This document shows, one piece after another, positions 43,906-56,075 of a stretch of 64,000 nucleotides of DNA. Positions within the stretch are counted from its first letter, which is position 1. Each line of letters begins with the position of its first letter. The notes under the pieces were generated by a model. It was not told the DNA's origin. It was given only the letters and a program-made list of their open reading frames with translations, and made no database searches. The position numbers were made by a program, and so were the translations under genes. Location of the stretch: assembly GCA_017163975.1 (NCBI GenBank), contig JAFFSR010000309.1, forward strand, positions 1,441,501 to 1,505,500, in the 5' to 3' direction. This stretch comes from Anastatus disparis (lineage: Eukaryota; Arthropoda; Insecta; Hymenoptera; Eupelmidae).

Positions 43906-44685
43906 TTAAAGCATAGGGTACCCCTCTGACTCTTCACCTCCCCGCATGACACCATTGAACATCCTAAGTCCCGATGGTCCAGGTTTTGGCGAATTTTCCC
44001 GAGTGAGAGTTGTTGCTTTCTTCAATGCTAAAACAGAATAATAAATCGAATATTTTATTTGTTTTGCGTTTTTCTTTTTTTTTCTTTTTTCACTTACCCT
44101 GAAGACCTGAAGGTCCGGCTATTGGTGAGTTCCCCCGAAGAGGAGTGTCTGCAACCTTCTTTGATTCTGAGACAGAAAAAATATATTAAATTTAATATAA
44201 AAATTCAATTTTGAATTGTGTAATAAGAAAATAAAATTTACCTTCTGCGTTGTAGAATTTCCTGACCATTTTCGATTTCTTTGAGTGGTACGAGGAACAA
44301 GTTGATGAGGTGCCACTAGAACTCGAACTCGAGCTGGACGTCCTGACCCTCGAAGAGCCCTTTCTTTTTAATGTGCGTTTTGCTGGGTTCGGCCTTGGGC
44401 TTGTCCTAGGGGTTTCCATCCCCTTAAATAGCTGCTGCATTGAGGTACTTACCGATGGCGGTGGCACTAAAACAAGAAAAAAGATTAAATTATAAAAAGA
44501 TACAAAAATAAATTTTTTAATTATGAGAAAATAATTATTAAAAAATAAATATACTTACGTGCACTAATGGCATCAATTGCCCAACTCAAATGATCCATCA
44601 TTACCAAAAATAATGAGCCATTCCTCATCAGCCATTGAATACGATCCCGCATGACTTGGACACTATTTTTCGATTTGTTAGGCAT
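43906..44685 (-). CDS. Four-exon gene, Ser/Lys-rich protein of unknown function
   Basis: Exons 44559-44685, 44242-44466, 44098-44166 and 43906-44027 join through GT-AG introns of 92, 75 and 70 bp, all in phase 1, into 180 residues. Exon 1 starts MPNKSKNSVQVMRDRIQW and is partly hydrophobic. Exon 2 has ETPRTSPRPNPAKRTLKRKG and a run of serines, followed by HSKKSKMVRKFY, which looks like a nuclear localisation region. Exons 3 and 4 both carry a basic start and NSP..GPSGL, so one is a duplicate of the other. I do not recognise a family. Start chosen as the first ATG of the exon 1 frame. Evidence is splice-site and frame consistency only. Confidence 0.65.
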
Positions 44686-46460
44686 TATTTTTTTTTAAAT
44701 TTACCAAAGTTCAATCTAATGAAAACTTGCCGAAGCTTGGGAGAAGACTGGATACTGAACATGACACATGCCTTGGTATTTATACAAAAAAAATTTACAG
44801 AAATTACCTACCTGCAGAAAAAAATTTTTTGACAATCCTCCGAGTATTTTCCACGCCCTCTCTTCAATCTAAAAAAGAATGCATTCGAAAAGGGCTTCGT
44901 TCTTAAAATTAAATGACCAATATATTGTTTTAGGAAAAGAGTAAGAGACCTCTTTTCTCAAAAAAAAAAGATAAAATAAAATAACAGGTGACTTTCAAAA
45001 ATATAGACCTGTCAAGAAAACCTTTTCTGAAAAGAAAAAAATTCACCAATAACCTTATTTTTTTAACTTAATACATGGGTGTAGAATGGGCACAATAAGA
45101 GTTTCAATTTTTAAAGAAATAGGTGTTTTGAAAGAAAAAAAAAGATCATAAGATTATAAACATGAAAAACAAAAAAGGCTTCCTTTCTCAGTAAAAGAAA
45201 ACATATTTTTACGAAAAGGAAAAAAAAAAGGTCTCTTTTCCACAAAATGAAAACAAGTGACTTTGAATTGTAAAGTATTGTTAAAGTGACCAAAGGGAAA
45301 ATATCTATCGATCAGGAACAGGTGGCTTAAAGAAACTGTCATATAGATGAAAAAAGAAAAAAAAAATATGCAGAGGTAAAACAATGACGAGACCGAAAAA
45401 AAACGAGTACCAGCATTAAAATTATCGGAGCAATCAGAGTCCGTTTTCAGCACACTGACTGCGCCAACTAAGTGGCGCTGCGGGTAAGCGAAAGAGAAAG
45501 GGTCACTAGCAAACATAAAGTTTTTCGGTAGATAGAGAGTCTTTTTCGTAGTGCTGCCCACTATGCGTTTTCTTGAACTTTGCACGAAAATGTACCTGCT
45601 TTTAGGAGAGAAGAAAAAGAATGTCCTTTCTCTCAATGCAGTACACTGTGTGTGCGTTCTTTTTTGAGTCACAGGTGCATGAAAATAATAAATCATGCAA
45701 CCTTTAGGATATAAGGAAACTATAAATTTGACTTCTCATATATATTTTTTTCAAGTCACTGTTTTTATACCCTGTTTTTATTTTTTTGAAAGAAAATCTT
45801 TTTTTGAGAAAAAAATTTATTAAAAGGGTCAGCTATCTTTTCTCATCTTGTTTTAAAAAAGAGATATCTTATTTCAACAAGATAAAGAAAAATATTGTTG
45901 AGAAGCAGGTGGCTCAAAGAAAAAATTCAAAGAGATAAAAATTTTGAAAAACACGCAAACACGTAAACATTAATATTTTGAGAATTCCTCAATAAAAGAA
46001 AACATATTTTCACGAAAAGAAAAAGGTCTCTTTTTCACAAAATGAAAACAAATGACTTTGAATAGTAAAGTATTGTGAAAGTGACCAAAGGGAAAATATC
46101 TATTGATCAAAAGCAGGTGGCTTAAAGAAAAAAGTTATAGAGATAAAAAAAAAGAAAAACATGCAATCGTAAACATTAATCTTTCAAAAGAAAAAAAAAT
46201 CTTGGGACTCCCTACCGTATGGGGCCACCTACAAATTGAACAAAAAAAAAAGGTAACTCTTATGGGTTTATACACACATTGGATTCTAAATTACATGTAG
46301 TAGCAAAGGGTGGGCGTGAATAAAAACTGAAATTCGAAAAATCGCTCAAAGAAGGGGATACTCTTATGAGCTTATACACACGTCGGATTCTCGATGACTT
46401 TGAGGAGAGAGGGGGTGCTCCAGAATTCGGGTGATCCAGTAAGCCTATAGCTTATCTACT
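44686..46460. other. A-rich noncoding DNA with duplicated segments
   Basis: A block of about 130 bp (AAAAGGTCTCTTTTCCACAA through GTGACCAAAGGGAAAATATC to GGTGGCTTAAAGAAA) occurs at about 45225-45340 and again at about 46020-46135. A partial third copy lies near 45900. Minus-strand open frames here are Phe-rich by-products. At 46380-46455 lies an inverted copy of the 11487-11560 repeat (AAGCTATAGGC...CTCTCTCCTCAAAGT). Confidence 0.5.
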
Positions 46461-48130
46461 ATCGGAAATCAACTCAGTCTGCTACAGGACCTGAATGTTG
46501 TAATTTTTTATATTTTTTGTGATTTAATGAGTTTCTTAACCCTACTTTATCCCTTGAAGATCAAGTCATTCGTGAAATAGGGGAAATAGCGTAAATAGGA
46601 AAAACCGGAACGAAAAGTAGCAGGAGTAAAAATTAATAGTCTATTCATAGCGATGTAAACAATCGTATAGGAGCTGCTGTTAATTTATACGTTTAATGTA
46701 TTCGCTTCTGCATTTAGTACCTTCCAGTACATTGCAGAAGAAAAGCGTGCAATATAGTGATTTTTTGACAAAAACTAGAAAATTTTCACATACTTAAATC
46801 CTTGTTTTTGATTTTATTCTATGAGTTCAATAAAATTAATATTATTTTATGTTAATCCTTTCTAAAAATGATTAAAATAATCGCATTAATATTTTAAGAT
46901 TTATTCATATAGTTTTTTACAATATTTAAAAAAAAATGTTTATGCTGGAACAGGTATTAACAAATCTTGGAGGTAAATATTAACCCTGTTTATACATAAG
47001 AATATATCTGAAAAGGATGAGGAATTGCGATAGATAAAAGGTTAATTTAATTAAAACTCCAAATGTTTCTAGTTATAATGATTTTATAAGACTACAAATT
47101 AGTGTTATTTTTACTTTCAAAAAAGATTTAAAAAATCAATTTTTCATATTTTGTCGAAACGTTGCTTTGATTTATTGGTTGACAAAAATAAAATAATAAT
47201 TCAATCAGCTAAATTTTTCATAATGTCTACATTACTTAGATACTAGATAGTATAAAAAATTGCCTGGGCGTAGCGTTAAGCCATGAAAATTAATGAAATA
47301 AAAAAAAAAAAAAAAAAATAGGTGGGAAGTATACTGCCTTTCTAAGGGTTAAATACTTGTAATGATTATTAGGTTGCATTTTCATAATAAAAAATGCGAT
47401 GTTTATACTTACTCCGAATATGGAACAAATATTAACGTGCAAATCTTTTTAATAAATCCTGTAAAAAAAAATATATTGACAACTTAAAAAAAATTTCTGC
47501 ACTTAATCATAGCTAAAGTAAATCACTAACATATACAATAGGCAGGATACTAAAAAAATATGTAGATAAAAAAATGAAACTACTTTTTTAAAATGTGTTA
47601 CTTTAAGTCCCGGTCTCCACATAAAAAATCAGGAATTTTCTAAATTCTTAGAATAAAATTGGTCTTGTGTGTAACTCCGGGTGAAAAATTTAATTTATTT
47701 CTCTTAATAAATGAGCATAATTATTTTCTTATATACAGAAATTTTTCTTCTCTATTTTCAAAATCTTAATTTGCGTTCACTAAAATTAATTTTGAAAGGA
47801 TAGCCAATCGCTTAAAAAATACCTGTAAAAACCGAATAGATGACTCAAAACAAACTATTAAGTATACCTGCCGTTAAAACATAAATATATTCTTTTTATT
47901 TTCTTTTATAATTATTATGCGAAACCTTCATCTTCTTTAAAATGAATAAAAATACAGGCAATCACAGGAAAATAAGGCCAGAATAATAAAATTCAAAACT
48001 AAAAAAAAATTAATAGCAGTTAGCTGTCGAGGTTTCGACAACTAACTGCTGTCCTCTTCAGAATTAATTTTCTTTTAAAAACACAGACTAACAAGATTGT
48101 TTTAACAAAATAAAAATTCTTATACAAAAT
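46461..48130. other. Unassigned AT-rich DNA
   Basis: No gene, RNA or clear repeat family apart from a strong 34-bp hairpin at about 48016-48050 (GCAGTTAG.TGTCGA and its complement around GGTT). Confidence 0.4.
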
Positions 48131-48195
48131 ATTAAGAGGCGACCGTATAGTTCTGCCCTTGTCTAATTTGAATTTTCGTTACTATTAACGAATTG
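48131..48195. repeat. Single end of a TTAA foldback element
   Basis: TTAAGAGGCGACCGTATAG then CTGCCCTTGTCTAATTTG resembles the terminus at 776 (TTAAGAGCAGGCCGG... CTGTCCTTGTCTAATTGG). The expected partner end was not found, so this is a half-element. Confidence 0.55.
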
Positions 48196-48249
48196 AATAT
48201 TTTTATACAAGAGCAAAGACAGAGCCCAATAGATTTGGGGACGAGCAAA

Positions 48250-48826
48250 CATTTCTATTCTATGAAAAAACACGTGTGTGTGTGTGTATGTGTGTGCGTG
48301 CGTGTGTGCGTGTGCGTGTGCGTATGTGTATGTGTCTGTCTGCGTGTGCGTGTGTGTGTGATGTCAGTTAGTAAATTGTATCTCGAAAACTACTCGATGA
48401 ATTTGCTTCTAATTTTGCATAAAATTTATTTTTTTGTCTAACTTGCTAGGAAGCTATTGATGATTAGTTTTTCTAGCGTAGCTTTAATTTTAGAGTCGTT
48501 TATAAAAAAAAAATTGATTTTTCATTTCTTTGGTTTCTTTTGTTTACTACTCGATGAATTTGCTTCAAAATTTGCATAGAAATCATTTGCGATTGCTCAA
48601 ATAAAATAAATTTCTAAAAACTGATTTTCTTAGCTAAGTTTTAATTTTAGAGCGTTTCGGAATTTTTGAAAAAAATGTTTATATTTATTAAGCCAATAAA
48701 ATCTCAAAAACTACTTGATGGATTAACTTCAAATTTTCCATACAATTCAATTTTTTGATCAACTGGTGCTGAAGTTATTGAAAATTGGTTTTCTTAGCGT
48801 AGTTCTAATTTTATAATTATTTTAGT
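48250..48826 (+). repeat. R1 repeat, left piece
   Basis: A TG microsatellite (48271-48360), then TCGAAAACTACTCGATG and degenerate units of about 165 bp. It is continued at 61151-62595 across the inserted LTR retrotransposon, sharing the TTAG at the junction. Confidence 0.8.
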
Positions 48827-49419
48827 GTTACGTTTTCACGTAATTAATTTATTATATTGTGGGTATCTTTTTTTCACGACTAAGCTTGGTAAATCCAAGT
48901 AGTCAATTTGCGTGAAGGTAATTAATTTAATAAGACGATAATTAAAATTATTTGTTTGATTTATTATTACGTTAGTCGCGAGAGAGAGAAATGTCTACTG
49001 TACTACTGGTGTAAAATCGCTGATACGTCCTCGCTGCGCCGATCGTGGATTCGTGCTTCTTCATGCTCTGGTCGGGTTCTAGTAGTCTTCATCTCTCTTG
49101 GTGCTCGAGTGCCTCGTAGCCTAGTAGGCCGCGGCGTGGTTCGCCCGGTCGTATTTATACTTGCTGGGTTCGTTGTTTCCCACTTTTTTATTCTTCTAGA
49201 AGTTTCTACCTCGTGGCTTCTGTTTTTCCATGCTTTACTTTGTTCGTTCTCTACAGGTCTTAACTTGTCGGCTAGTTTGTCATCATTTATTTCGATCGAG
49301 TTGTTGCTAGCTGGTTTCAGACGTCTAGTCAGCGCTTTCTTACTGGCTTATTCATTTAGTTTAATATGTTTCTTATGCTTCTACGTTTTATTATTTTCTA
49401 GAATATTCCACCTGTAACA
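48827..49419 (-). repeat. 3' LTR of the minus-strand retrotransposon
   Basis: 593 bp, nearly the same as 60551-61146 with a few substitutions (for example TTTTCACG versus TTTCCACG) and small indels. The internal open frame is not a gene. Confidence 0.9.
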
Positions 49420-49589
49420 CGTCTGAGGCCGTGGTATCGACGTCCTCGTCGATTAATTACCTATATTGGAAAAAAATTTTTTTTCGACTCTATATAATTA
49501 TTAAGCGTACCTAACCTATATATCTATGGGTAACTGTTACAATCTTTGTGTAGAGTTGTGTAGTGTACCTAACGATAACAAATCTATTC

Positions 49590-49637
<48 letters not shown>
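49590..49637. repeat. (CT)n microsatellite
   Basis: Uninterrupted CT dinucleotides. Confidence 0.95.
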
Positions 49638-49640
<3 letters not shown>

Positions 49641-50448
49641 TACATTATTATTTAGTTCTGGTACATATGGATTTTGTTGACACAAAAATTTGTATTTTAT
49701 CATTCTACTTTGTTATGTCTTCAATAATTTTTATAATGTGGATACTTTAGATGTTGACATTGACACTCGATAGTATCTGGTAGATGGTTTAGTTTATTTC
49801 TTGAATGTGATGCACTTGTTTGCGTGTATGTACTTCTTTGGGTCTGTATTTGTATCTGAAAACATTCTTTTCTGATTAATTATAGAGGACCCCCCATGGC
49901 TGGAGCCTTCCAAATTAAAATAATTAATTCCTAATGTATCCTTCTGGATTATCTTTTATTTATGTAATATTAGGTTTGATTATAAGCATATTATAACCCC
50001 TGTATACCTGCAATACGTTAGACAAGTAATTTTAATTGATCTTTTTTTTGTTTATTAGTGGTTATTTATTAGTTCTGTGTTATCTCCAGTTATCTAGCTT
50101 TTTGTCTCTATATTGGTATTATGTTGTCCCGATATGGTTTCAAGCCATATTTCACGTTTTATTTGCGTTTATTTATAATTTTTATTGATAAATTAATTAA
50201 TTAATTAATACTTTTATTATTTAACTTAGGTCATGTGTTGATTCCATGTATTAACTTTTTAATTTTATTTATTAATTAATTATGTGAACATCTAGATTTC
50301 GTATATGTTTTGTTTTATTAATAATTTTGAATGCGTTTAATCGTCTTAATTAATTTACTTACTTCATCGCTATATATCGTGCACATGTTTCATTCCTCTT
50401 TGTGCGGATCTTCGTAATTTGTACACTTGATGGCACATGTATATGCAT

Positions 50449-50632
50449 GGTTGTGTGAGATGGCGTCGTGTCACCTATGTGTACTTGTACGTATACGCGT
50501 GCATGGTAGTGGGAGAGGGCGTCGTGTCACATATGTGTGCGTGCTGGCTCGTACATATACTCGCGCATGGTTGTGTGAGACGGCGTCGTGTCACCTATCT
50601 GTGCTTTGTACGTATACGTGCGCGTGGTTGTA
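50449..50632. repeat. Three tandem units of about 57-64 bp
   Basis: Each unit begins GGT.GTG.GAG..GGCGTCG and contains TGTCAC.TATGTGTGC and GTACGTATAC, starting at 50449, 50505 and 50569, with a fourth start at 50626. GC-rich relative to surroundings. Confidence 0.8.
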
Positions 50633-51498
50633 TTTTCTTATGCACTCTATGCATATGGTATAGCTATAGCGTGTAGTGTAGTTTGCACGTTACCGTTGCA
50701 GTATATACTTCTATTATTTTTGTTTCTCTTTGATTTTTAATTGCTTTCCCATAATTTATTGTAGGGTTCTTTTTTTGCGTATTAGAATTTGTTGTTTATG
50801 TTATTTAAATTACTTATGCTCGTTCAATATGATTCTTAATATGCAATATTACGTATTATTTTTATTTAACCCTTGTTTCTATTAATTTATTTATTTGTAT
50901 TAATTTTGATATGATATAATTACGTATGGTTATATATATTATTCCAATTATTTTCTATTTTTTTTTGTGACTATATGTATGAGGTTTTATATGTTATTTC
51001 TAATCACTTTTATACTTCTTGTATTTGATGTAATATGTAGTTTAATATAATTATATTTTTGTATTGGATACTGTTTCTAATTTCTAAATCTATTTAGTTT
51101 AATACAATCAGCTATGTAGAGTTTATGTAGTATTACTAATTACTTGTATTTAAATTTTATAAGTCAGCTTCAATACTCATACAAATTGTATTTCAATGTT
51201 TAATTTTAATTTTATAGTATTTTTGTGTCTGCATATGTGTACACATACATTTACAATATCAATTTTTTCTTATATCTATATATGTATAAAATATGCTTGT
51301 ATACTTAGTTTTCTTATTGTTACTTTTCTTTTTTTTGCTTTAATCATTATGATTTTTGTTTTCTTTTTCTTTAATATCAATTATATACTATTATAATTTC
51401 CTTGTGATAACAATTATTTTGATAATAATAACATTTCATTTAATATAAGTATTAGCTTCTGCTGTAATAATATTTTTGTATTAATAATTGTATTACTG

Positions 51499-53811
51499 CC
51501 CGAATGGAAATTTTTCGGTGTATCAAAATGTATAAAAGTGTATGAAAGTGTATTGAAGCATACAAAAATGTATCAAAGTGTATGAAAATGTATCTAAGAG
51601 CGATTTTTCAGACCTTATTCTCGATCCATTTTGATACACTCTGATACACTTAGATACACTTTGGTACATTTCTTAAAAAGTGAGCTGAAATTAAATTTCC
51701 TCAATTTTTTTGATGTTATACACTTTGACACATTTTGATACACTTTGACACATTTTGATACACTTTTACACACTTTGATACACTTTTACACACTTTAATA
51801 TACTATGGTACATGTTGATACACTTCTGAGTATTAGCCTAAATTGTTTTTCCTGTTTTATTTTGCACACGTTTGTACACTTTGATACACTTTTACACACT
51901 TTGATACACTTTAATGTACTATGGTACATCTTGATACACTTCTGAGTATTAACCTTTTCCTGTTTTATTTTGCACACGTTTGTACACGTTGATACACTTT
52001 TACACACTTTGACACACTTTAATATACTATGGTACATCTTGATACACTTCTGAGTATTATCCTTTTCCTGTTTTATTTTGCACACGTTTGTACACTTTGA
52101 TACATTTTTTTTTTTAAAGATTAATATATAAAGGATATTGTCCTCTATATGATTAACCTTTTTTCTATGGTGAGGTCGAGGGAGTCCCCGCCCGGTATCT
52201 GTTTATCACATTACATCAGGCTAGACTGTCAGACTCACCATACCGGAAACTTTGACTACCGATGGATGGTCAGCCACTTTTGGTGACCAACAATCAACCG
52301 ATACCCAATGAGATCGGATTTTTGAGAGTCGCGATATAAAATGGCACGTACACTAATTTTCTTTCGAAAAAAAAGTTTAGAGGTACCTGGCCAGGATTCG
52401 AACCCATGCCCTCCGCGTTGAAGGCAAGAGCTCTATCCGTTACGCCACCGCGCTCTCTTTATGTAATATAATACATTTTAATAAAACACGATACACTTCG
52501 ATACATTTCTAAGTAAGAAATTAAAAAATGGTTTTACCATGCACACTTTGATACACATGCGTACATTTTTTATACATTTTAATAGTGTTTTATACACTTT
52601 TTAGGCATGAAACGGTGTATTAAAATAAGCCGTTTTTATTTTAGATATTTTCATAAATTTTAATGTATTAATGCCCCTTGGGATAAATGTAAGGTTAATA
52701 AAACGACAATATTGAAAAAATTGAAAAATATTTTTATAAATTATAAAAGTAAAATATAAAAAGTAATTTAAAACATAAGAATTAGCAATATATATTTGAA
52801 ATATAATTTGTAATGAAAAACTTACATTCTATATTAGCATTAAATATTTAAACATTAATATTATTAGAAATTTATAAATAATAAAAGTTTAATAGAGACA
52901 ACTTCAAAAAAATAATTATTCTTTTGTAATACATATCAAGTAATGAGATAAGATAAATAATTTATACTAATAAACACATTTTTAATTTAATAACATTATT
53001 AAATATAAATATTTAAACATTGTTGTTTCTAAGATAGTTTTTTTTTATAAATTTTCATTTGTATTGTCTATTGAGACTAAGTTATTTTTTGTAGTCTTTG
53101 CAGTCGCATCTTCATTATTATTAGTATTATTGCTGTTTCCATTTTGCACAGTCAATATGTTACAGGGATCTTGTTGATTATTTAAGGAAGAGGCTTCATT
53201 TAATGGAAATTTATTTTAGTTAAAATTTTTAAAATGTATCAAAGTGTGCAAAAGTGTATCAAAGTATGCAAAAGTGTATCCAATAAAAACGACATTTTTC
53301 CTTTATTGGAAAAATGTATGAAAGTGTATCAAAGTGTATTAAAGTGTGCAAAAGTATATCAAAGTGTATCAAAGTGTGCAAAAGTGTATCAAAGTGTGTA
53401 ACACATAGCAAATGTAGAAATTAATTTTAGTCAACATTTTCGAAAAGTGTATCAAAGTGTATCAAAGTGTGCAAAAGTGTATCAATGTATGCAAAAGTGT
53501 ATCCAAGAAAATCAACATTTTTCCTTTATTAGAAAAATGTATGAAAGTTTATCAAAGTGTATGAAAGTGTCCAAAAAATATATGAAAATGTGCAAAAGTG
53601 TATTAAAGTGTATCAAAGTGTATATCATTAACGAATATAAAAAATTGATACCAAGAAACTTTTTTTTGGAAGTGTATAAAAATGTATGAAAGTGTATGAA
53701 AGTGTACCAAAGTGTATTAACATTTGGTCCGAAATATCGCTCTTAGATACACTTTGATACACTTTGATACACTTTCGTATGATTTGGATACATTTACCAT
53801 TTTCACTGGGG
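51499..53811. repeat. 10-bp periodic repeat element (ATACACTTTG), ends inverted
   Basis: The left end CCCGAATGGAAAT resembles the complement of the right end CCCCAGTGAAAAT. The interior is long runs of the 10-mer ACACTTTGAT or its complement, with strand flips near 51610 and 53740, and a larger unit of about 150 bp between 51830 and 52110. A SINE (52106-52455) and AT-rich DNA (52500-53220) lie inside. Cys/Lys-rich reading frames here come from the repeat. Confidence 0.65.
52106..52455 (-). mobile_element. tRNA-derived SINE, well-preserved copy
   Basis: On the minus strand: GAGCGCGGTGGCGTAACGG with an intact A box, CTTGCCTTCAACGCGG as an anticodon arm, and GGGTTCGAATCC as an intact B box, followed by CCAGG. 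A body of about 270 bp shares several blocks with 9997-10350, and the tail is TTTAAAAAAAAAAA. With both boxes intact, transcription by RNA polymerase III is plausible. Confidence 0.85.
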
Positions 53812-56075
53812 TGTAAACGCAAATTCTTGTTGCAGTAATAATAATTCTTTCTTTTTTTTTTTTTATTCATAATAATTGTTTTTTTGTTAATAATGATTCC
53901 TTTTCTTTGTAATAATATTTTTTTTGCCCTCTTTTTTTTATAAAATTGTAATTATAATAATTTTTGTGATAATGATTGTTCTAATATTAATTTTGTGTAA
54001 TAATAATTCTTTTCTTTTTGTTTTGCTATCAATATATTGTCGGAGTTCATGGTTCAAGATAGTTATGGTCGCCTTATTTTGTCTTATGACAAACATTTTT
54101 TTGTTTACGTAGCTTTTTCTTATATGTTACAGTTGACGCTTGCTTATAGTTATAATTATACTTAAACATTAATTCTTTTTTTTGTTCAGTGTCAGCACTT
54201 CTAAAAAATTGTTTTTTCAACATTATTCTTAAATTTATTTATTTTAGTGAAAGTATTCTAAGATTTATTTTCGTTTATGCAAGCCTTCACTTGATTTTTC
54301 TTTACTTATTTGTTATAATCTATTCCCTCTTCTTGCATTATGTTGCTTCTTCTTTTTTTTTCTCTCTTTTTTTTGCACAATATTCTTGTTTCTAGATTTT
54401 TTTTTGTTTTAATTGTTCATGTCTCTTTCTCTCTGGTTGTTGATATATTTACGTACATTTTCTTTTTACGTATACATCCTTTTACTTATGTTATTAATGT
54501 CCTTCTTTTTTTTCTATTATTCTTACTACTCTCAATAATACTCCTATAACTAATCTTTTTATAGGATTTTTATAATAACCTTCGTCTTTAATTTATAATA
54601 ATCCATTTATGGATGTATTTTCAGTTTATATATTAGTTTTATGTAATGTTTAACACACTTTTTCTGCTTTTCTTTATTTTTGTTCGGCAAGTTATTACCG
54701 TTTGTGTCAGACTTGTCACGCACTCTTAGAGTGTGGAGCCGTATTACAAAAATCTTAGAATTCCACTTGTGGATCATTTTCATTGTAGAAAATGGACAGG
54801 TAGCACGTGTGCATCCTGTAACTATTTCTTGATTGCGTAATGAGCAAGACATACTTGCCATTCCACATTTTGTCTTAATAATATGTGTGTATTATTTTTC
54901 TATTTTTTTTTTTTTCTTGAAAGTGTATTGTCGTAGATAGACGTCAGATTCGAGTACTACACGCTCACATTCCTCATGGGATTGGGCTCCATATTGGACA
55001 CGAACCAAACGTATCAGAGACTTTTCTTTATGATCCTTACGGTAGAAGGTTGATCGTGTTTTCCTTTTTGAGAGTTTTGTATTTTACCTTTTCTTAATTT
55101 TCGTTTCTTTTTTCTTTTATTATATATATTTATTTTTGATGTACATAAAATTGTTGTCCTCTTTTTAGTTTATAATCATGATGTTCTTATTCCCTTGATG
55201 CTAAGATTTAACTAGACTCTATGTGCTTTATATTGGTCGATTTCTTTTTTTTTTTTTATAATGCAAGGAGAAGGGGCATTAATAATTCTACATAGCAAAT
55301 TCAACAGATATATATTTTTTTTTATTATATTAGTTATTAATTATATCAGTGAAATCTTGAACTAACGAAATATCTTGTATTTACATCTTATTGTATTTAT
55401 TATTTTTTTCTTAGTTCTTTTTAGAATTACTGACAATGATCATATACATTGATAATAAATTTTGTTTTACTACGTTCTAAATAAACTTATGTGTAATATA
55501 AGTATGAACCTTTCTCTGTTTTAACTTAATAATAATGCTCATTAAGGCGTAATTTCTTCTTTTTTTTTTCTCTTTTATTTCCTTTTTTTTGCTTGCAATG
55601 TTATTTTATAATTATTATAATGATTGTGTATAAAATATTTTATATATATTTATATATCATTTGTTTTTCTATAAATTTTTTTCTTACATCAATTTCTTTT
55701 ATGCATGTGTATACTTTTTGTATATTATAAATTGCTGATTAAGACTAAGTCTGCATTTTATATGAATACATTGAAATACACTTTGTTATACTATGAACTG
55801 ACTTATTTTTTGTCATGGCTTTTAAACTTACTGACACATGTTTGTATGTTTGTAATGAATGACTTATGTGTAGGTAATTTTATCTTTTATATTTCCTTTC
55901 AGTTATTATTTTATTTTATAATATTGTATGATCGTCGGCGTCTGAGGGCCACGGGAAAAATTTTATTTTATTAATCCTATGATTATTATATTATATTTTA
56001 TTAATATTTGATGATCTTCGGCGTCTGAGGGCCGCGGATAAAATTTTATGTATTATTTATAGAATTTTATAGTTA
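53812..56075. other. T-rich noncoding part of the retrotransposon
   Basis: No gene is seen on either strand. The plus strand is T-rich (A-rich in element sense). Two copies of GGCGTCTGAGGGCC lie near 55937 and 56019, and a third related copy (CGTCTGAGGCCGTGG) abuts the 3' LTR at 49420. The stretch 49638-51498 is of the same character. Confidence 0.5.

Noticed and set aside
45154..45696. 180-residue minus-strand open frame
   Set aside because: Phe-rich composition from A-rich DNA, overlap with a duplicated noncoding block, and no recognisable domain or splice context.
48956..49417. 153-residue open frame with hydrophobic segments, repeated at 60681
   Set aside because: It lies wholly inside the LTRs and on the opposite strand to the retrotransposon genes; the second copy has a broken frame.
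50427..50676. Overlapping Cys/Val/His-rich frames
   Set aside because: They come from three tandem 57-64-bp units and have no start context or homologue.
51795..52085. Cys/Lys-rich repetitive protein
   Set aside because: Translation of a 10-bp periodic DNA repeat in one of several open frames; no independent support.
54607..54861. 84-residue minus-strand frame in the retrotransposon
   Set aside because: No motif, short, and in the noncoding region of the element; stops on all sides.
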